Shown here piece after piece: positions 46,786 through 55,270 of a stretch of 64,000 nt of DNA (its first letter is position 1; each line of letters begins with the position of its first letter). A program made the translations under genes and the position numbers. The stretch comes from Pelagibius marinus (GTDB lineage: Bacteria; Pseudomonadota; Alphaproteobacteria; Kiloniellales; Kiloniellaceae). The stretch is taken from the NCBI RefSeq assembly GCF_014925385.1, contig NZ_JACSDK010000011.1, positions 1 to 64,000 on the forward strand. Direction: 5' to 3'. The notes beneath the pieces were generated by a model, which saw only the letters and a program-made list of their open reading frames with translations, was not told where the DNA came from and did no database searches.

Positions 46786-47679
46786 ATGACAGTCGAAGGT
46801 TCCGAGCCCACCTTCCTGACCACGCGCGAGGTTGCCGAGCTGCTGCGCGTGAAGGAGCGCAAGGTCTACGACCTGGCGGCCTCCGGCGGCATCCCCTGCC
46901 GCCGGGTGACCGGCAAGCTGCTGTTCCCGCGCGCGGAGATCGAGGCCTGGCTGGCCGGCGCCGACGGCGAGGTTGCACGACCGAAGACCGCGCCGGCCAA
47001 CATCGCCGCAGGCAGCCATGATCCTTTGCTCGACTGGGCGATCCGCGAGTCCGGCTCCGGCCTCGCCACCTTCTTCGACGGCAGCCTGGACGGGCTGAAG
47101 CGCCTGCGGGCGGGCGAGGCGGCACTGGCCGGCCTGCACGTCTACGAGCCGGAGCGGCGCGACTGGAACGTCGCCCACGTCCGCGAGGCCCTGGGCGGCG
47201 CCCCGGTGGTGCTGGTCGAATGGGCCCGGCGTCAGCAGGGCCTGCTGCTTGCCGAGTCCCTGGACGGCAGCGTGACCTCGGCCGCCGACCTGGCCGGCCG
47301 GCGCGTGGTCCGGCGCCAGGCCTCGGCCGGGGCCGGCCTGCTGCTCGACCACCTGCTGGCGGAAGCCGGGCTCGGTCCTTCGCAGGTCGATTTCCTGGTG
47401 GAGGTCGCGCGCACCGAGACAGAGGCGGCGGCGGCCGTCGCTTCCGGGCAGGCTGAAGCGGCGCCGGGGCTGGAGGCCATGGCCCGCCAGTTCGGCCTGG
47501 CTTTCCTGCCGACGGTGGAGGAGCGCTTCGACCTGGTGGTCGACCGCCACGCCTGGTTCGAGCCGCCCTTCCAGCGGCTGCTGAGCTTCTGCGGCTCCTC
47601 GGCCTTCACCGCCAAGGCGGCGGAGCTGGGCGGCTACGATCTCTCCGGCCACGGCCGGGTGGTCTGGAACGCGCCCTGA
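46786..47679 (+). CDS. Helix-turn-helix regulator with periplasmic-binding-like oxyanion domain
   Basis: This 297-residue cytosolic protein has an excisionase/MerR-type helix-turn-helix (about 10-57, FLTTREVAELLRVKERKVYDLAASGGIPCRRV) and a PBP-like domain (about 75-297) of the kind seen in molybdate/tungstate-responsive regulators. LAGLHVYEPERRDWN near 120 and ADLAGRRVVRRQASAGAGLLLDHLL near 170 are family-like. A complete tungstate ABC transporter is encoded 1.7 kb downstream on the other strand, so tungstate (or molybdate) sensing and control of tupBCA is a sensible inference. The gene stop lies 4 bp before the methyltransferase gene. Confidence 0.8.
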   Translation: MTVEGSEPTFLTTREVAELLRVKERKVYDLAASGGIPCRRVTGKLLFPRAEIEAWLAGADGEVARPKTAPANIAAGSHDPLLDWAIRESGSGLATFFDGSLDGLKRLRAGEAALAGLHVYEPERRDWNVAHVREALGGAPVVLVEWARRQQGLLLAESLDGSVTSAADLAGRRVVRRQASAGAGLLLDHLLAEAGLGPSQVDFLVEVARTETEAAAAVASGQAEAAPGLEAMARQFGLAFLPTVEERFDLVVDRHAWFEPPFQRLLSFCGSSAFTAKAAELGGYDLSGHGRVVWNAP

Positions 47680-47683
47680 CATC

Positions 47684-48313
47684 ATGACAGACGAGACTTC
47701 CTCGGCGGAGCGCTGGGACGAGCGCTACCGGGCGGCGACGGAGCCGCCTTTCGGCGAGGCGCCCAACGAGTATCTGCGCATGGTCTGCGCGCGCTCGGAC
47801 TTCGCGGCGCGGCGCGTGCTCTCCCTGGCTGACGGCGACGGGCGCAATGGCGCCTGGCTGGCCGCGCAGGGCTTGGCGGTGACGGCGGTGGATTGCTCCG
47901 CGGTGGCGACCGAGCGGGCGGAGGACCTGGACCGGCGCCGCGGCGTCGCGGTGACGCGGATCGTCGCCGACCTTGCCGAGTGGTCGCCCGCGCCGGGCGA
48001 GGCCTGGGATGCGGTCTTCGTGATCTATCTGCAGGGCACCCAGGCGCTCAGGCTGCGCGCGCTGGAGATCGCGGCGGCGGCGCTGGCGCCGGGCGGCTGG
48101 CTGCTGGTGGAGGGGTTTTCGAAGGCGCAGGGCCCGCGGCCCGGCATCGGGCCGGACGACCCCGACCGGCTCTATGACCTGGAGGAGCTGCGCGCGGCGA
48201 CTTCCGGCTTGCAGGTGATCGAGGCCCTGGCCGGGCAGGTGCGGCTCGACGAAGGCCCCCGGCACCGGGGCGAAGCGGAAGTGGTCCGTTTCGCCGCGCG
48301 GCGTCCCGCCTGA
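47684..48313 (+). CDS. Class I SAM-dependent methyltransferase (TehB-like)
   Basis: This 209-residue enzyme begins WDERYRAATEPPFGEAPNEYL (about 10-30). It has the SAM-binding motif VLSLADGDGRNGAWLAAQG (about 44-62, the GxGxG-like motif I with DGDGRN), acidic VTAVDCSAV (about 65-73) and VFVIYLQGTQ near 107. This is the thiopurine/TehB-like group common in proteobacteria. The acceptor is unknown. It is co-transcribed with the oxyanion-sensing regulator (4-bp gap), which suggests methylation of, or response to, a metal oxyanion, but this is only contextual. Confidence 0.88.
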   Translation: MTDETSSAERWDERYRAATEPPFGEAPNEYLRMVCARSDFAARRVLSLADGDGRNGAWLAAQGLAVTAVDCSAVATERAEDLDRRRGVAVTRIVADLAEWSPAPGEAWDAVFVIYLQGTQALRLRALEIAAAALAPGGWLLVEGFSKAQGPRPGIGPDDPDRLYDLEELRAATSGLQVIEALAGQVRLDEGPRHRGEAEVVRFAARRPA

Positions 48314-48329
48314 TCGCTTGAATGGAAAA

Positions 48330-48388
48330 TGAATGGCCCCCTGCCGGCAGATGGGACTTGAGCGAGCCCTGCGGCACGAGGCCATTCA
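48330..48388. other. Long-loop inverted repeat between convergent genes
   Basis: TGAATGGCC (48330-48338) and GGCCATTCA (48380-48388) are perfect inverted complements 41 bp apart in the 133-bp gap between the convergent methyltransferase and tupA genes. This could be a bidirectional termination structure; no T-run is present. Confidence 0.35.
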
Positions 48389-48446
48389 CCCCTCGTTCGC
48401 GCCCCACCCGGGAAAGGGCAGGGCACGACCCCGGGAACTTTGAACC

Positions 48447-49292
48447 TCAGCTCATCTTGGCGTTGGGAAAGAAGAGCTGCTTGCCGTCGCGCCTGTAGTC
48501 GGCGATGGCGGACTGGCCCTCGTCGGAGAGAATCCAGTTGATGAAGGCCTGGCCCAGGTCCGCCTTCACGTTGGCGCACGTCTCCGGGTTCACCAGGATG
48601 ACGCCGTACTGATTGAACAGGCGCTCGTCGCCCTCGACGGCGATCTCGAAGTCGCCCTTGTTGCCGAAGGCGATCCAGGTGGCGCGGTCGGACATGGTGT
48701 AGGCGCCCATGCCGACGGAGGCGTTGAGGGTCGCGCCCATGCCCGAGCCGGTCTCGCGGTACCAGCTGCCGCTGTCCGCCGTCGGGTCGATGCCGGCGGC
48801 TTTCCAGAGCGCCATCTCCTTCTTGTTGGTGCCGGAATCGTCGCCGCGCGAGGCGAAGACCGCCTTGCTGTCCTTGATCTTGGTGAGCGCCGCCGTGACG
48901 TCCTTACCGCCGGCGATGCCCGCCGGGTCGCTGCCCGGGCCGACGATGACGAAGTCGTTGTACATCACGTCGGCGCGGCTGACGCCGTAGCCGGCGGCCA
49001 CGAACTTCTCTTCCGAGGCTTTGGCGTGCACCAGCAGCACGTCGCCGTCGCAGTTCTGCGCGTTCTTGATCGCCTGGCCGGTGCCGACGGCGACCACGCG
49101 CACTTCGACGCCCGTCTCTCTGGTGAAGATCGGCAGCAGGTAGTCATAGAGGCCGGAGTTCTGGGTCGAGGTCGTGGACTGCACGACGATGAACTTGTCC
49201 TCGGCCTGGGATGGCCCGGTGAAGGCCAGGCCGGCGGCGGTCGCCGCGGCGGCGCCCAGAAGCGTCAGGGTGAGGAACGAACGTCTGATCAT
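48447..49292 (-). CDS. tupA: Tungstate ABC transporter substrate-binding protein
   Basis: This 281-residue periplasmic protein has a signal peptide (about 1-31, PSQA-EDKFI). The TupA oxyanion-binding residues lie in VQSTTSTQNSGLYDYLLPIF (TTSTQNSG, about 38-45), DVLLVHAKASEE (about 82-93) and FASRGDDSGTNKKEMALW (about 145-162); this TTTS...SRGDDSG pattern separates tungstate-specific TupA from ModA and WtpA. It is last in the operon tupB-tupC-tupA, 38 bp after tupC. Tungstate would serve tungsten enzymes such as aldehyde or formate dehydrogenases, which are not in this window. Confidence 0.95.
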   Translation of the reverse strand: MIRRSFLTLTLLGAAAATAAGLAFTGPSQAEDKFIVVQSTTSTQNSGLYDYLLPIFTRETGVEVRVVAVGTGQAIKNAQNCDGDVLLVHAKASEEKFVAAGYGVSRADVMYNDFVIVGPGSDPAGIAGGKDVTAALTKIKDSKAVFASRGDDSGTNKKEMALWKAAGIDPTADSGSWYRETGSGMGATLNASVGMGAYTMSDRATWIAFGNKGDFEIAVEGDERLFNQYGVILVNPETCANVKADLGQAFINWILSDEGQSAIADYRRDGKQLFFPNAKMS

Positions 49293-49330
49293 TAAGCGTC
49301 TCCCGTATTCTTAGACTGATCTGTTTGGGT

Positions 49331-50104
49331 TCAGAGAAGCAGGCGGCCCTCCAGGTAGGCCTGCGCCGCCGCCGACTGCGGCTGCGCGAAGAAGGTCTCG
49401 GCCGGGGCGCGCTCGGCCAGCTGGCCGCGGTGCAGGAACAGCACCTCGTCGGCCAGCCGCAGCGCCTGGCCGCGGTCGTGGGTGACCATGACGATCTTGA
49501 CGCCCTTGGCGGCGGCCTGGCTGACCAGGGCCTCGATGGCGGCGGTGGCCTGGGGGTCCAGGCTGGCGGTGGGCTCGTCGAGCAGCAGCAGGTCCGGCTC
49601 CGCGGCCAGGGCGCGCACCATGGAGAGACGCTGCTGCTCGCCGCCGGAGAGCACGCGGGCCGGGCTGTCGGCGATGCTCTCCAACTGGCCGAGCGAGAGC
49701 AGTTCGTCGAGGCGCTGTGCCCGCTGGCCGCGCGGCACGCCGTAGGTCTTCAGCGCGTGGGTCAGGTTGGCGGCGACCGAGCGGCGCAGCAGCACCGGGC
49801 GTTGGAACACGATGGCGACGCGGCGGCGCAGGGTCTCGTCCAGGGGCTGTCCGGCGAAGGTGACGCGCCCGGCACTGGGGCGCAGCAGGCCCGCGACAAG
49901 GCGCAGCAGGAGGCTCTTCCCGGCGCCGTTGGGGCCCATAACGATGCTGCGCAAGCCGGGGGTCAGCTGCAGCGACAGGCGGTCGATCAACGTCTTGTCG
50001 CCGGCGGCAAAGCTGGCGTCTTCCAGCGCCACCGGCCAGATGGCGCCGGCCGGCGCCGCCGCGGTGGTGCGCTGGCGCGCCGGGCTGGTCAGGGCGTCAT
50101 GCAT
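49331..50104 (-). CDS. tupC: Tungstate ABC transporter ATP-binding protein
   Basis: This 257-residue ABC ATPase has Walker A MGPNGAGKSLLLRLVAG (about 57-73), Q-loop region VFQRPVLLRRSVAAN (about 105-119), signature VLSGGEQQRLSMVRAL (about 157-172), Walker B DLLLLDEPTASLDP (about 177-190) and the switch His in VMVTHDRGQALRL. It is cytosolic and associated with TupB. The ATG overlaps the tupB stop by 8 bp. Confidence 0.94.
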   Translation of the reverse strand: MHDALTSPARQRTTAAAPAGAIWPVALEDASFAAGDKTLIDRLSLQLTPGLRSIVMGPNGAGKSLLLRLVAGLLRPSAGRVTFAGQPLDETLRRRVAIVFQRPVLLRRSVAANLTHALKTYGVPRGQRAQRLDELLSLGQLESIADSPARVLSGGEQQRLSMVRALAAEPDLLLLDEPTASLDPQATAAIEALVSQAAAKGVKIVMVTHDRGQALRLADEVLFLHRGQLAERAPAETFFAQPQSAAAQAYLEGRLLL

Positions 50105-50804
50105 AGGCCAGTCGCGCCGCGCTGCCGCGCAGCCCCATGACGAGGCCGTTCACCAGGATGGAGAGGCCGACCAGGATGATGCCGAGCCCCAGCGCCAGGG
50201 AGAGGTTCCCCTTGGAGGTCTCCAGGGCGATGGTGGTGGTCATGACCCGGGTCACGTGGTTGATGTTGCCGCCGACGATGATGACGGCGCCGACCTCGGC
50301 CAGGGCGCGGCCGAGACCGGCCAGGGCGGTGGTCAGCAGCGAGTAGCGGGCGTCCCACAGCAGGGTGGCGATGACCCCCAGGCGGCGCGCGCCCATGGAG
50401 CGCAGCAGTTCGTCGTACTCGGCGTGGAGGTCCTCCACCACCTGGCGGGTGAGGGCGGCGACGATGGGCGTCACCAGGATGGTCTGGGCGATGACCATCG
50501 CCGTCGGGGTGTAGAGCAGCTGCAGCACCCCCAGGGGGCCGGCGCTGGACAGCAGCAGGTAGACGCCCAGGCCGACCACCACGGGCGGCAGGCCCATGAG
50601 GGCGTTGACGAAGACCGTCGCGGCGCCGCGGCCCGGAAAGCGCCCGACCGCGAGCAGGGCGCCCAGCGGCAAGCCGATGGCGCAGGCCATGGCCACCGCC
50701 AGGATGGTCACCCGCAGCGACAGCGCGATGATTTCCATCAGGTCGGCGTCGCCCGACAGAATAAGGGCGAAGGCCTGGCCGAAGGCCGCCCCGAAATCCT
50801 GCAT
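50097..50804 (-). CDS. tupB: Tungstate ABC transporter permease
   Basis: This 235-residue inner-membrane permease has five or six helices. The ABC permease EAA loop is seen at ELLRSMGARRLGVIATLLWDAR (about 135-156; EAA-x3-G type with G142) and the C-terminal helix LSLALGLGIILVGLSILVNGLV is clear. GVDPxx-like ALAEVGAVIIVGGNINHVTRVMTT near 175 is a TupB hallmark. ATG 50804 is preferred to the adjacent in-frame GTG. It heads the operon; the 210-bp gap upstream (50805-51014) contains AT-rich DNA near 50830-50885 that should hold its promoter. Confidence 0.93.
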   Translation of the reverse strand: MQDFGAAFGQAFALILSGDADLMEIIALSLRVTILAVAMACAIGLPLGALLAVGRFPGRGAATVFVNALMGLPPVVVGLGVYLLLSSAGPLGVLQLLYTPTAMVIAQTILVTPIVAALTRQVVEDLHAEYDELLRSMGARRLGVIATLLWDARYSLLTTALAGLGRALAEVGAVIIVGGNINHVTRVMTTTIALETSKGNLSLALGLGIILVGLSILVNGLVMGLRGSAARLAYA

Positions 50805-51014
50805 CACCTGGTCCCCTCAACTCCGGCCCACAGCATACTCTAATCTGCGTTAGTTGTCGAAATTTCCTGATATTCGGAAAATAAACATATCAAAGGGCAA
50901 GAAAGCCAGGGAATCCTCAGGTTTCGGGCGCAGTCGGCAGGCCGGGCCTTGTCCCGGCGCGACCGCGACCGATACTTCTAAGTGCCGTGGAGAAAACGAT
51001 TTTTCGGGGGCGAT

Positions 51015-52334
51015 GTGGGCATCGAGGAAACGCAGCAGGCGGTCTACGAGCTGCTGACCAGCGAGGACGACGGCCGGGTCTGCCGCGACATTCCCGAAGA
51101 GGCCTGCGATGAGCAGCCGCAGAACTTCACCAAGCACGTGATCAGCCTGGCGGCGACCAAGACCGGCGACGGCCTGGTCGACCCGAAGCTGGTGCTGTCC
51201 TGGCTGTTGACCGCGCTGGGTGCGCCGGCCTTCATGATCGGTTTTCTGGTGCCGCTGCGCGAGGCCGGGGCCCTGCTGCCGCAGCTCTTCATCGCCGCCA
51301 CGGTGCGCGGCCTGCCGCAGCGCAAGTGGGTCTGGGCCGGCGGCAGTCTGGTGCAGGGGCTCTGCCTGCTCGGCATGGCCGCGGCGGCGCTGACCCTGAC
51401 CGGCGCGGCAGCCGGCTGGGCGATCCTGGTGCTGCTGGCGGTCTTCGCCAGCGCGCGCGCGGCCTGCTCGGTGAGCTACAAGGACGTACTCGGCAAGACG
51501 GTCTCCAAGGCGACCCGCGGCACCGCGACCGGCACGGCGAGCAGCATCGCCGCCGCCCTGGTGCTGGCCTTCGGCCTGCTGCTCAGTCTCGGCCTGCTGG
51601 AGAAATCGTTGGCGACGATCGCCGCGGCCCTGACGGTGGCCGCCGGGCTCTGGATCCTGGCCGCCGCCGTCTTCGCCACCCTGGCCGAACAATCCGGCGC
51701 CACAGAGGGCGGCGGCGATCCCATTGCCGTGGCGCGCGAACAGGTCTCCCTGCTGTGGCGCGACCCGCAGCTCACGCGCTTCATCGCCACCCGCGGCCTT
51801 TTGACCGCCACGGCGCTGGCGCCGCCCTACCTGCTGGCGCTGGCCGGGCGCGAGGGGGGAGGCGAACTGGGCCAGCTCGGCCTCTTCGTCGTCGCTTCGG
51901 CCCTGGCGGGCATGGGCGGCGGCTATGTCTGGGGACGCCTGTCCGACAAGTCGAGCCGCAAGGTGCTGCTGCTTTCCGCCCTGGTCGCGGCGGCGGTGCT
52001 GGCGCTCTGCGCGCTCGTCGGATGGTGGGCCCCGGGCCAGCTGACCGGCGGCGTCGCCGCCCCGGCGCTGCTGCTGGTGCTGATGATCGCCTATCAGGGC
52101 GTACGCCTCGGCCGCTCCACCCATATCGTCGACATGGCCGGGCGCGACGACCGCGCCGCTTATACGGCGCTCTCCAACAGCGTGATCGGGATTCTGCTGC
52201 TGGCCGGCGGCGCCTTCGGCTTCCTGGCGCAGGCCGCCGGAGAGGCGACGGTGCTCGCGGTTTTCGCCATCATGAGTGCGCTGGCCGCGCTGACCGCCTG
52301 GGGTCTGCGCGAGGAACAGGCGCGCGAGGCGTGA
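51015..52334 (+). CDS. Major facilitator superfamily transporter
   Basis: This protein of about 439 residues has 10-12 helices starting near residue 55 (WLLTALGAPAFMIGFLVPLREAG), preceded by an acidic N-terminal cytoplasmic segment (IEETQQAVYELLTSEDDGRVCRDIPEEACDEQPQNF). GRLSDKSSRKVLLLSAL near 310 is an MFS motif-A relative. GTG 51015 (GGGGGC just upstream) is chosen; an earlier in-frame GTG at 50982 is possible. Its substrate is unknown. The following gene, 61 bp downstream on the same strand, encodes an ABC-type membrane domain without ATPase, and the two might be functionally linked. Confidence 0.83.
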   Translation: MGIEETQQAVYELLTSEDDGRVCRDIPEEACDEQPQNFTKHVISLAATKTGDGLVDPKLVLSWLLTALGAPAFMIGFLVPLREAGALLPQLFIAATVRGLPQRKWVWAGGSLVQGLCLLGMAAAALTLTGAAAGWAILVLLAVFASARAACSVSYKDVLGKTVSKATRGTATGTASSIAAALVLAFGLLLSLGLLEKSLATIAAALTVAAGLWILAAAVFATLAEQSGATEGGGDPIAVAREQVSLLWRDPQLTRFIATRGLLTATALAPPYLLALAGREGGGELGQLGLFVVASALAGMGGGYVWGRLSDKSSRKVLLLSALVAAAVLALCALVGWWAPGQLTGGVAAPALLLVLMIAYQGVRLGRSTHIVDMAGRDDRAAYTALSNSVIGILLLAGGAFGFLAQAAGEATVLAVFAIMSALAALTAWGLREEQAREA

Positions 52335-52354
52335 CGCACCAGAGCCTCTACCCA

Positions 52355-52382
52355 CCAGGACTTCACCTGCCAGGACTTCACC
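52355..52382 (+). repeat. Short direct repeat between the MFS and ABC-TMD genes
   Basis: CCAGGACTTCACC occurs twice with a 15-bp period (52355-52367 and 52370-52382) directly before the ribosome site of the next gene. It is probably a local slippage product. Confidence 0.7.
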
Positions 52383-52395
52383 GGGAGTTCCCAAG

Positions 52396-53370
52396 ATGCC
52401 CGAGTTCCTGATTCCCCCGCGCAAGATACCCCGCTCTGGCGACGACACGCCCGCCGCGACGCTGCTGCGCTACGTCTGGCGAATGAGCGGCTGGCATCAG
52501 GTCACGATCTGCCTGCTCGCCGTGCTCACGGCCGGGCTGACCGCGGTGCCGCTGGAACTGCAGCGGCGCATCGTCGATCGCGTCATCGGCAACGAGGATC
52601 TGAACCTGCTGTGGCTCTTCGCCGGACTTTACCTTGCGGTCCTGCTGATGCAGGGGCTGACCAAGTACGTCCTGCGCATGTACCAGGGCTGGCTGAGCGA
52701 GAGCGCGATCCGCTACAACCGCGCGCATCTCTCGCGCATCTACGAATGCCGCCAGGCCGGCGCGGAGCCGAAGGGAAATGGCGAGGCGGGCGAGGCCGTC
52801 TCGGTCATCGGCCAGGAGGTCGACAAGCTTGGCGGCTTTGTCGGTGAAGGGCTGTCGCAGCCCTGCACGAATCTGGCGATGCTGCTGGCCGTTGGCGGCT
52901 ACATGATCGCCGTCGAGCCCCTGGTCGCCCTGGTCTCCCTGGTCTTCATCCTGCCGCAGATCGTTCTGGTGCCGCTGTTCCAGCGCCGCATCAATCGCCT
53001 GATCGCCACGCGCGTACGCATGATGCGCGCCCTCGGCGACAGCCTCACCGCCTTGCCGGAGACCGAGGGTAGCCTGGAGGACAGCGACCTGCCCGGCCAA
53101 CTCGACGGCATCTACGACAACCGCCTGCATAGCTTCCTGCTGAAATTCGGTCTCAAGGCGGCCAACAACCTGCTGAGCGCCCTGGCGCCGCTCAGCGTGC
53201 TGCTGATCGGCGGCTTCATGGTGATCCAGGGACAGACCACCATCGGCGTGGTGGTGGCCTTCATCTCCGGTTTCGACCGGCTTTCGGCGCCGCTGCGTGA
53301 GCTCGTCGCCTACTACCGCGTCGCCGCCCAGGCCAACGTGCAGCACCGCATGATTGCGCGTTGGATGTAG
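52396..53370 (+). CDS. ABC exporter transmembrane domain protein without nucleotide-binding domain
   Basis: This 324-residue protein is equivalent to a type-I ABC exporter membrane domain alone. It has helices at about 33-58, 68-90, 148-170, 172-195 and 258-300, and the exporter-like closing segment TTIGVVVAFISGFDRLSAPLRELVAYYRVAAQANV that normally leads into the ATPase. The frame then stops at 53370: no Walker A, signature or Walker B follows in any frame within the next 500 bp, so this looks like a natural single-domain protein rather than a frameshift. It must either pair with an ATPase encoded elsewhere or have lost transport activity. Similar truncated forms exist in other Alphaproteobacteria. 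Confidence 0.75.
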   Translation: MPEFLIPPRKIPRSGDDTPAATLLRYVWRMSGWHQVTICLLAVLTAGLTAVPLELQRRIVDRVIGNEDLNLLWLFAGLYLAVLLMQGLTKYVLRMYQGWLSESAIRYNRAHLSRIYECRQAGAEPKGNGEAGEAVSVIGQEVDKLGGFVGEGLSQPCTNLAMLLAVGGYMIAVEPLVALVSLVFILPQIVLVPLFQRRINRLIATRVRMMRALGDSLTALPETEGSLEDSDLPGQLDGIYDNRLHSFLLKFGLKAANNLLSALAPLSVLLIGGFMVIQGQTTIGVVVAFISGFDRLSAPLRELVAYYRVAAQANVQHRMIARWM

Positions 53371-53655
53371 CCCTGCAGGAAGATTCCGGGGAAGGCTTCA
53401 ACGAGGGCGGGGGCGGCCGGTTTTCGCTGGCCGCCCCCTCGTTCGGTTGCCCTTTCCCTGCCGCCGTTTACGGCAGCCGGGCGGTAGTTTGTCGGCGGGA
53501 CGAAGCGCCGCGCGCTGCGGATAGCCGGGCGGGGGACCCGTGGGCGTGAGCCGGGAGCTTATCCGCGTTGACGAGCGCCATGGCGAAGCCTTGGACCAAG
53601 CGGGAAATCGTCATGGGCGCTTCAGCCCCTTATTCCCTGGTCGGGGGACCAGAGC

Positions 53656-53778
53656 CTACTTCTTGGGGGCAGCCGACTTGCCGGTGCCGGCGCCCTTGCT
53701 GGGGGCAGCCTTCACCTGGGACGCGGAGGACGAGCCGCTCTTGCCGCCCGCCGATTTGGTGGATTTGCCGAATGCCAT
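53656..53778 (-). CDS. Small basic Ser/Lys/Ala/Gly-rich protein (40 aa)
   Basis: This short frame encodes 40 residues beginning MAFGKSTKSAGGKSGSSS and ending GKSAAPKK, with a net charge of about +8 and almost no hydrophobic residues. GGAG lies nine bases before the ATG, and a CTGGTC-CCCC-GACCAG hairpin follows the TAG. The composition resembles the disordered tails of histone-like or nucleic-acid-binding proteins. It lies alone between the ABC-TMD gene and the LysR gene, on the opposite strand. The remaining gap (53371-53655 and 53779-53919) holds no other convincing gene; opposite-strand frames across it are Pro/Arg-rich and unlikely. Confidence 0.65.
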   Translation of the reverse strand: MAFGKSTKSAGGKSGSSSASQVKAAPSKGAGTGKSAAPKK

Positions 53779-53919
53779 TTTGATGGGCTCCAATAGACGG
53801 CGACAATTCGCCGATGCCCGGAAGATGCGCCTGCTCTATCCATTTAACAAACGAATTTTATTGCAGTTTAATATCGATGAAACAAATATAGCGCCTTCGC
53901 CTGCCTGACGGCGGGTTTC

Positions 53920-54834
53920 ATGGCTAATTTTATCCTGGTTGCATGGGGCACCCCGGTCTTGGACATCGATCTCGCCCGTACCTTCCTGGCCGTGGTCGAC
54001 AGCGGCAGCTTCGTCGAGGCGGCCAAGCGCGTCTACGTGACCCAGTCCACCGTCTCGACGCGGATCCGCACCCTGGAAGACCGGCTCGGCAAGCCGCTCT
54101 TCGAGCGCAGCAAGGCCGGGGCGGTGCTGACCCCGGCGGGCGCGCAGTTCCACAAGCATGCCGTCGCCATGATCCGGGTCTGGGAGCAGGCGCGGCTCGA
54201 AGTGTCGCTGCCGCCGGGCTACCAGGCGGCCCTGACCGTGGGCGGCCAGTACAGCCTCTGGGACGGCTTCCTGCTGGACTGGCTGGCGCGCATGCGGGCC
54301 AAGGCGCCGGAGGTGGCGATCCGCACCCTCTCCGGCATTTCCTCGGCGCTGATGCAGCGCCTCGTGGAAGGCACCCTCGACTTCGGCGTCATGTACACGC
54401 CCCAGGGGCGGCCCGGCTTCGAGGTGGAGCTGCTGTTCGAGGAAGAGCTGGTGCTGGTCTCCAGCGAGCCGCGCCCTGCGGGGGCGCAAGGCGGCAAGCC
54501 CGGCAGCAGGTTGGGCCGCAACTACATCTACATCGACTGGGGCCCGGAGTTTCAGGTGGATCACAGCCTGAACTTTCCGGACATCGTGACGCCGGGCCTC
54601 TACATGGAGCTGGGTTCGCTGGGCCTGAAATACCTGCTGCAGAACCGCGCTTCGGCCTACCTGCCGCGCCGCCTGCTGACCGCGCCGCTGGTCGAGGGGC
54701 ATCTGAAGCTGGTGCCCCAGGCGCCGGTCTTCCACTATCCCGCCTACGTGGTCTACCCGGCCGCCGGCGATCCCGAGGTCACCGACCTGGTGCTGAAGGC
54801 TCTGCGCAGCGTCGCGAAGCAGACGGCATCCTAG
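53920..54834 (+). CDS. LysR-family transcriptional regulator
   Basis: This protein of about 304 residues has an N-terminal helix-turn-helix (DIDLARTFLAVVDSGSFVEAAKRVYVTQSTVSTRIRTLEDRLGKPLF, about 14-60) and a LysR substrate-binding domain (about 95-300). The alternative start TTG 53959 (LDIDLARTFL) would give a more typical LysR N-terminus; ATG 53920 adds 13 residues. It precedes ridA by 27 bp. Divergent arrangement with a target operon is absent, so the regulated genes may be ridA and the decarboxylase operon across the convergent junction, or genes elsewhere. Confidence 0.9.
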   Translation: MANFILVAWGTPVLDIDLARTFLAVVDSGSFVEAAKRVYVTQSTVSTRIRTLEDRLGKPLFERSKAGAVLTPAGAQFHKHAVAMIRVWEQARLEVSLPPGYQAALTVGGQYSLWDGFLLDWLARMRAKAPEVAIRTLSGISSALMQRLVEGTLDFGVMYTPQGRPGFEVELLFEEELVLVSSEPRPAGAQGGKPGSRLGRNYIYIDWGPEFQVDHSLNFPDIVTPGLYMELGSLGLKYLLQNRASAYLPRRLLTAPLVEGHLKLVPQAPVFHYPAYVVYPAAGDPEVTDLVLKALRSVAKQTAS

Positions 54835-54861
54835 CAATTCCACCCGAGAGAGGTTGAAGCC

Positions 54862-55263
54862 ATGGCCCTGAAGCACCTGAACGCCCCCGATGCCGCCCCG
54901 GCGCCGCCCGGCGCGCGCTACAGCCACGCCGTGGAGGCGGGGCCCTTCCTCTACGTCACCGGGCAGCTGCCGGTGGACCCCGACGACATGGAGGCGCCCA
55001 TGCCCGAGGCCATCGAGACGCAGACGCGGCTGGTCTTCAAGAACCTGGAGCGCATCGTCGCCCATTGCGGCTACAGCCTGGCCGACACGGCCTTCGCGCG
55101 GGTCTACCTCACCGATTTTAAGCGCGACTTCCCCGGCATGAACAAGATCTACGCCGAGTACTTCCCCGACGACGCCCGCCTGCCGGGGCGCACCACCGTC
55201 GGCGTCACCGCGCTGGCCCGCGACGCCCGGGTGGAGATCGACCTGGTGGTCTACAAGGGTTAG
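54862..55263 (+). CDS. RidA family protein
   Basis: This 133-residue trimeric Rid/YjgF/UK114 protein is marked by the YSHAVEAGPFLYVTGQLPVD start (about 20-39), NLERIVAHCGYSLADTAFARVYLTDF (about 60-85) and the Arg in PGRTTVGVTAL (about 108-118), which in RidA binds the imine intermediate. It probably hydrolyses reactive enamine/imine products of PLP enzymes. It follows the LysR gene and converges with the decarboxylase subunit genes. Confidence 0.93.
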   Translation: MALKHLNAPDAAPAPPGARYSHAVEAGPFLYVTGQLPVDPDDMEAPMPEAIETQTRLVFKNLERIVAHCGYSLADTAFARVYLTDFKRDFPGMNKIYAEYFPDDARLPGRTTVGVTALARDARVEIDLVVYKG

Positions 55264-55270
55264 GTGGGGG

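Noticed and set aside
46609-47685. Minus-strand frames opposite the HTH/oxyanion-binding regulator
   Set aside because: Low-complexity antisense frames; the plus-strand product has a clear helix-turn-helix and a ribosome site.
53371-53908. Plus-strand frames (62 and 122 codons) downstream of the ABC membrane-domain gene
   Set aside because: They are Pro/Arg/Gly-rich, and one lies antisense to the 40-residue basic protein, which has the better ribosome site and composition.
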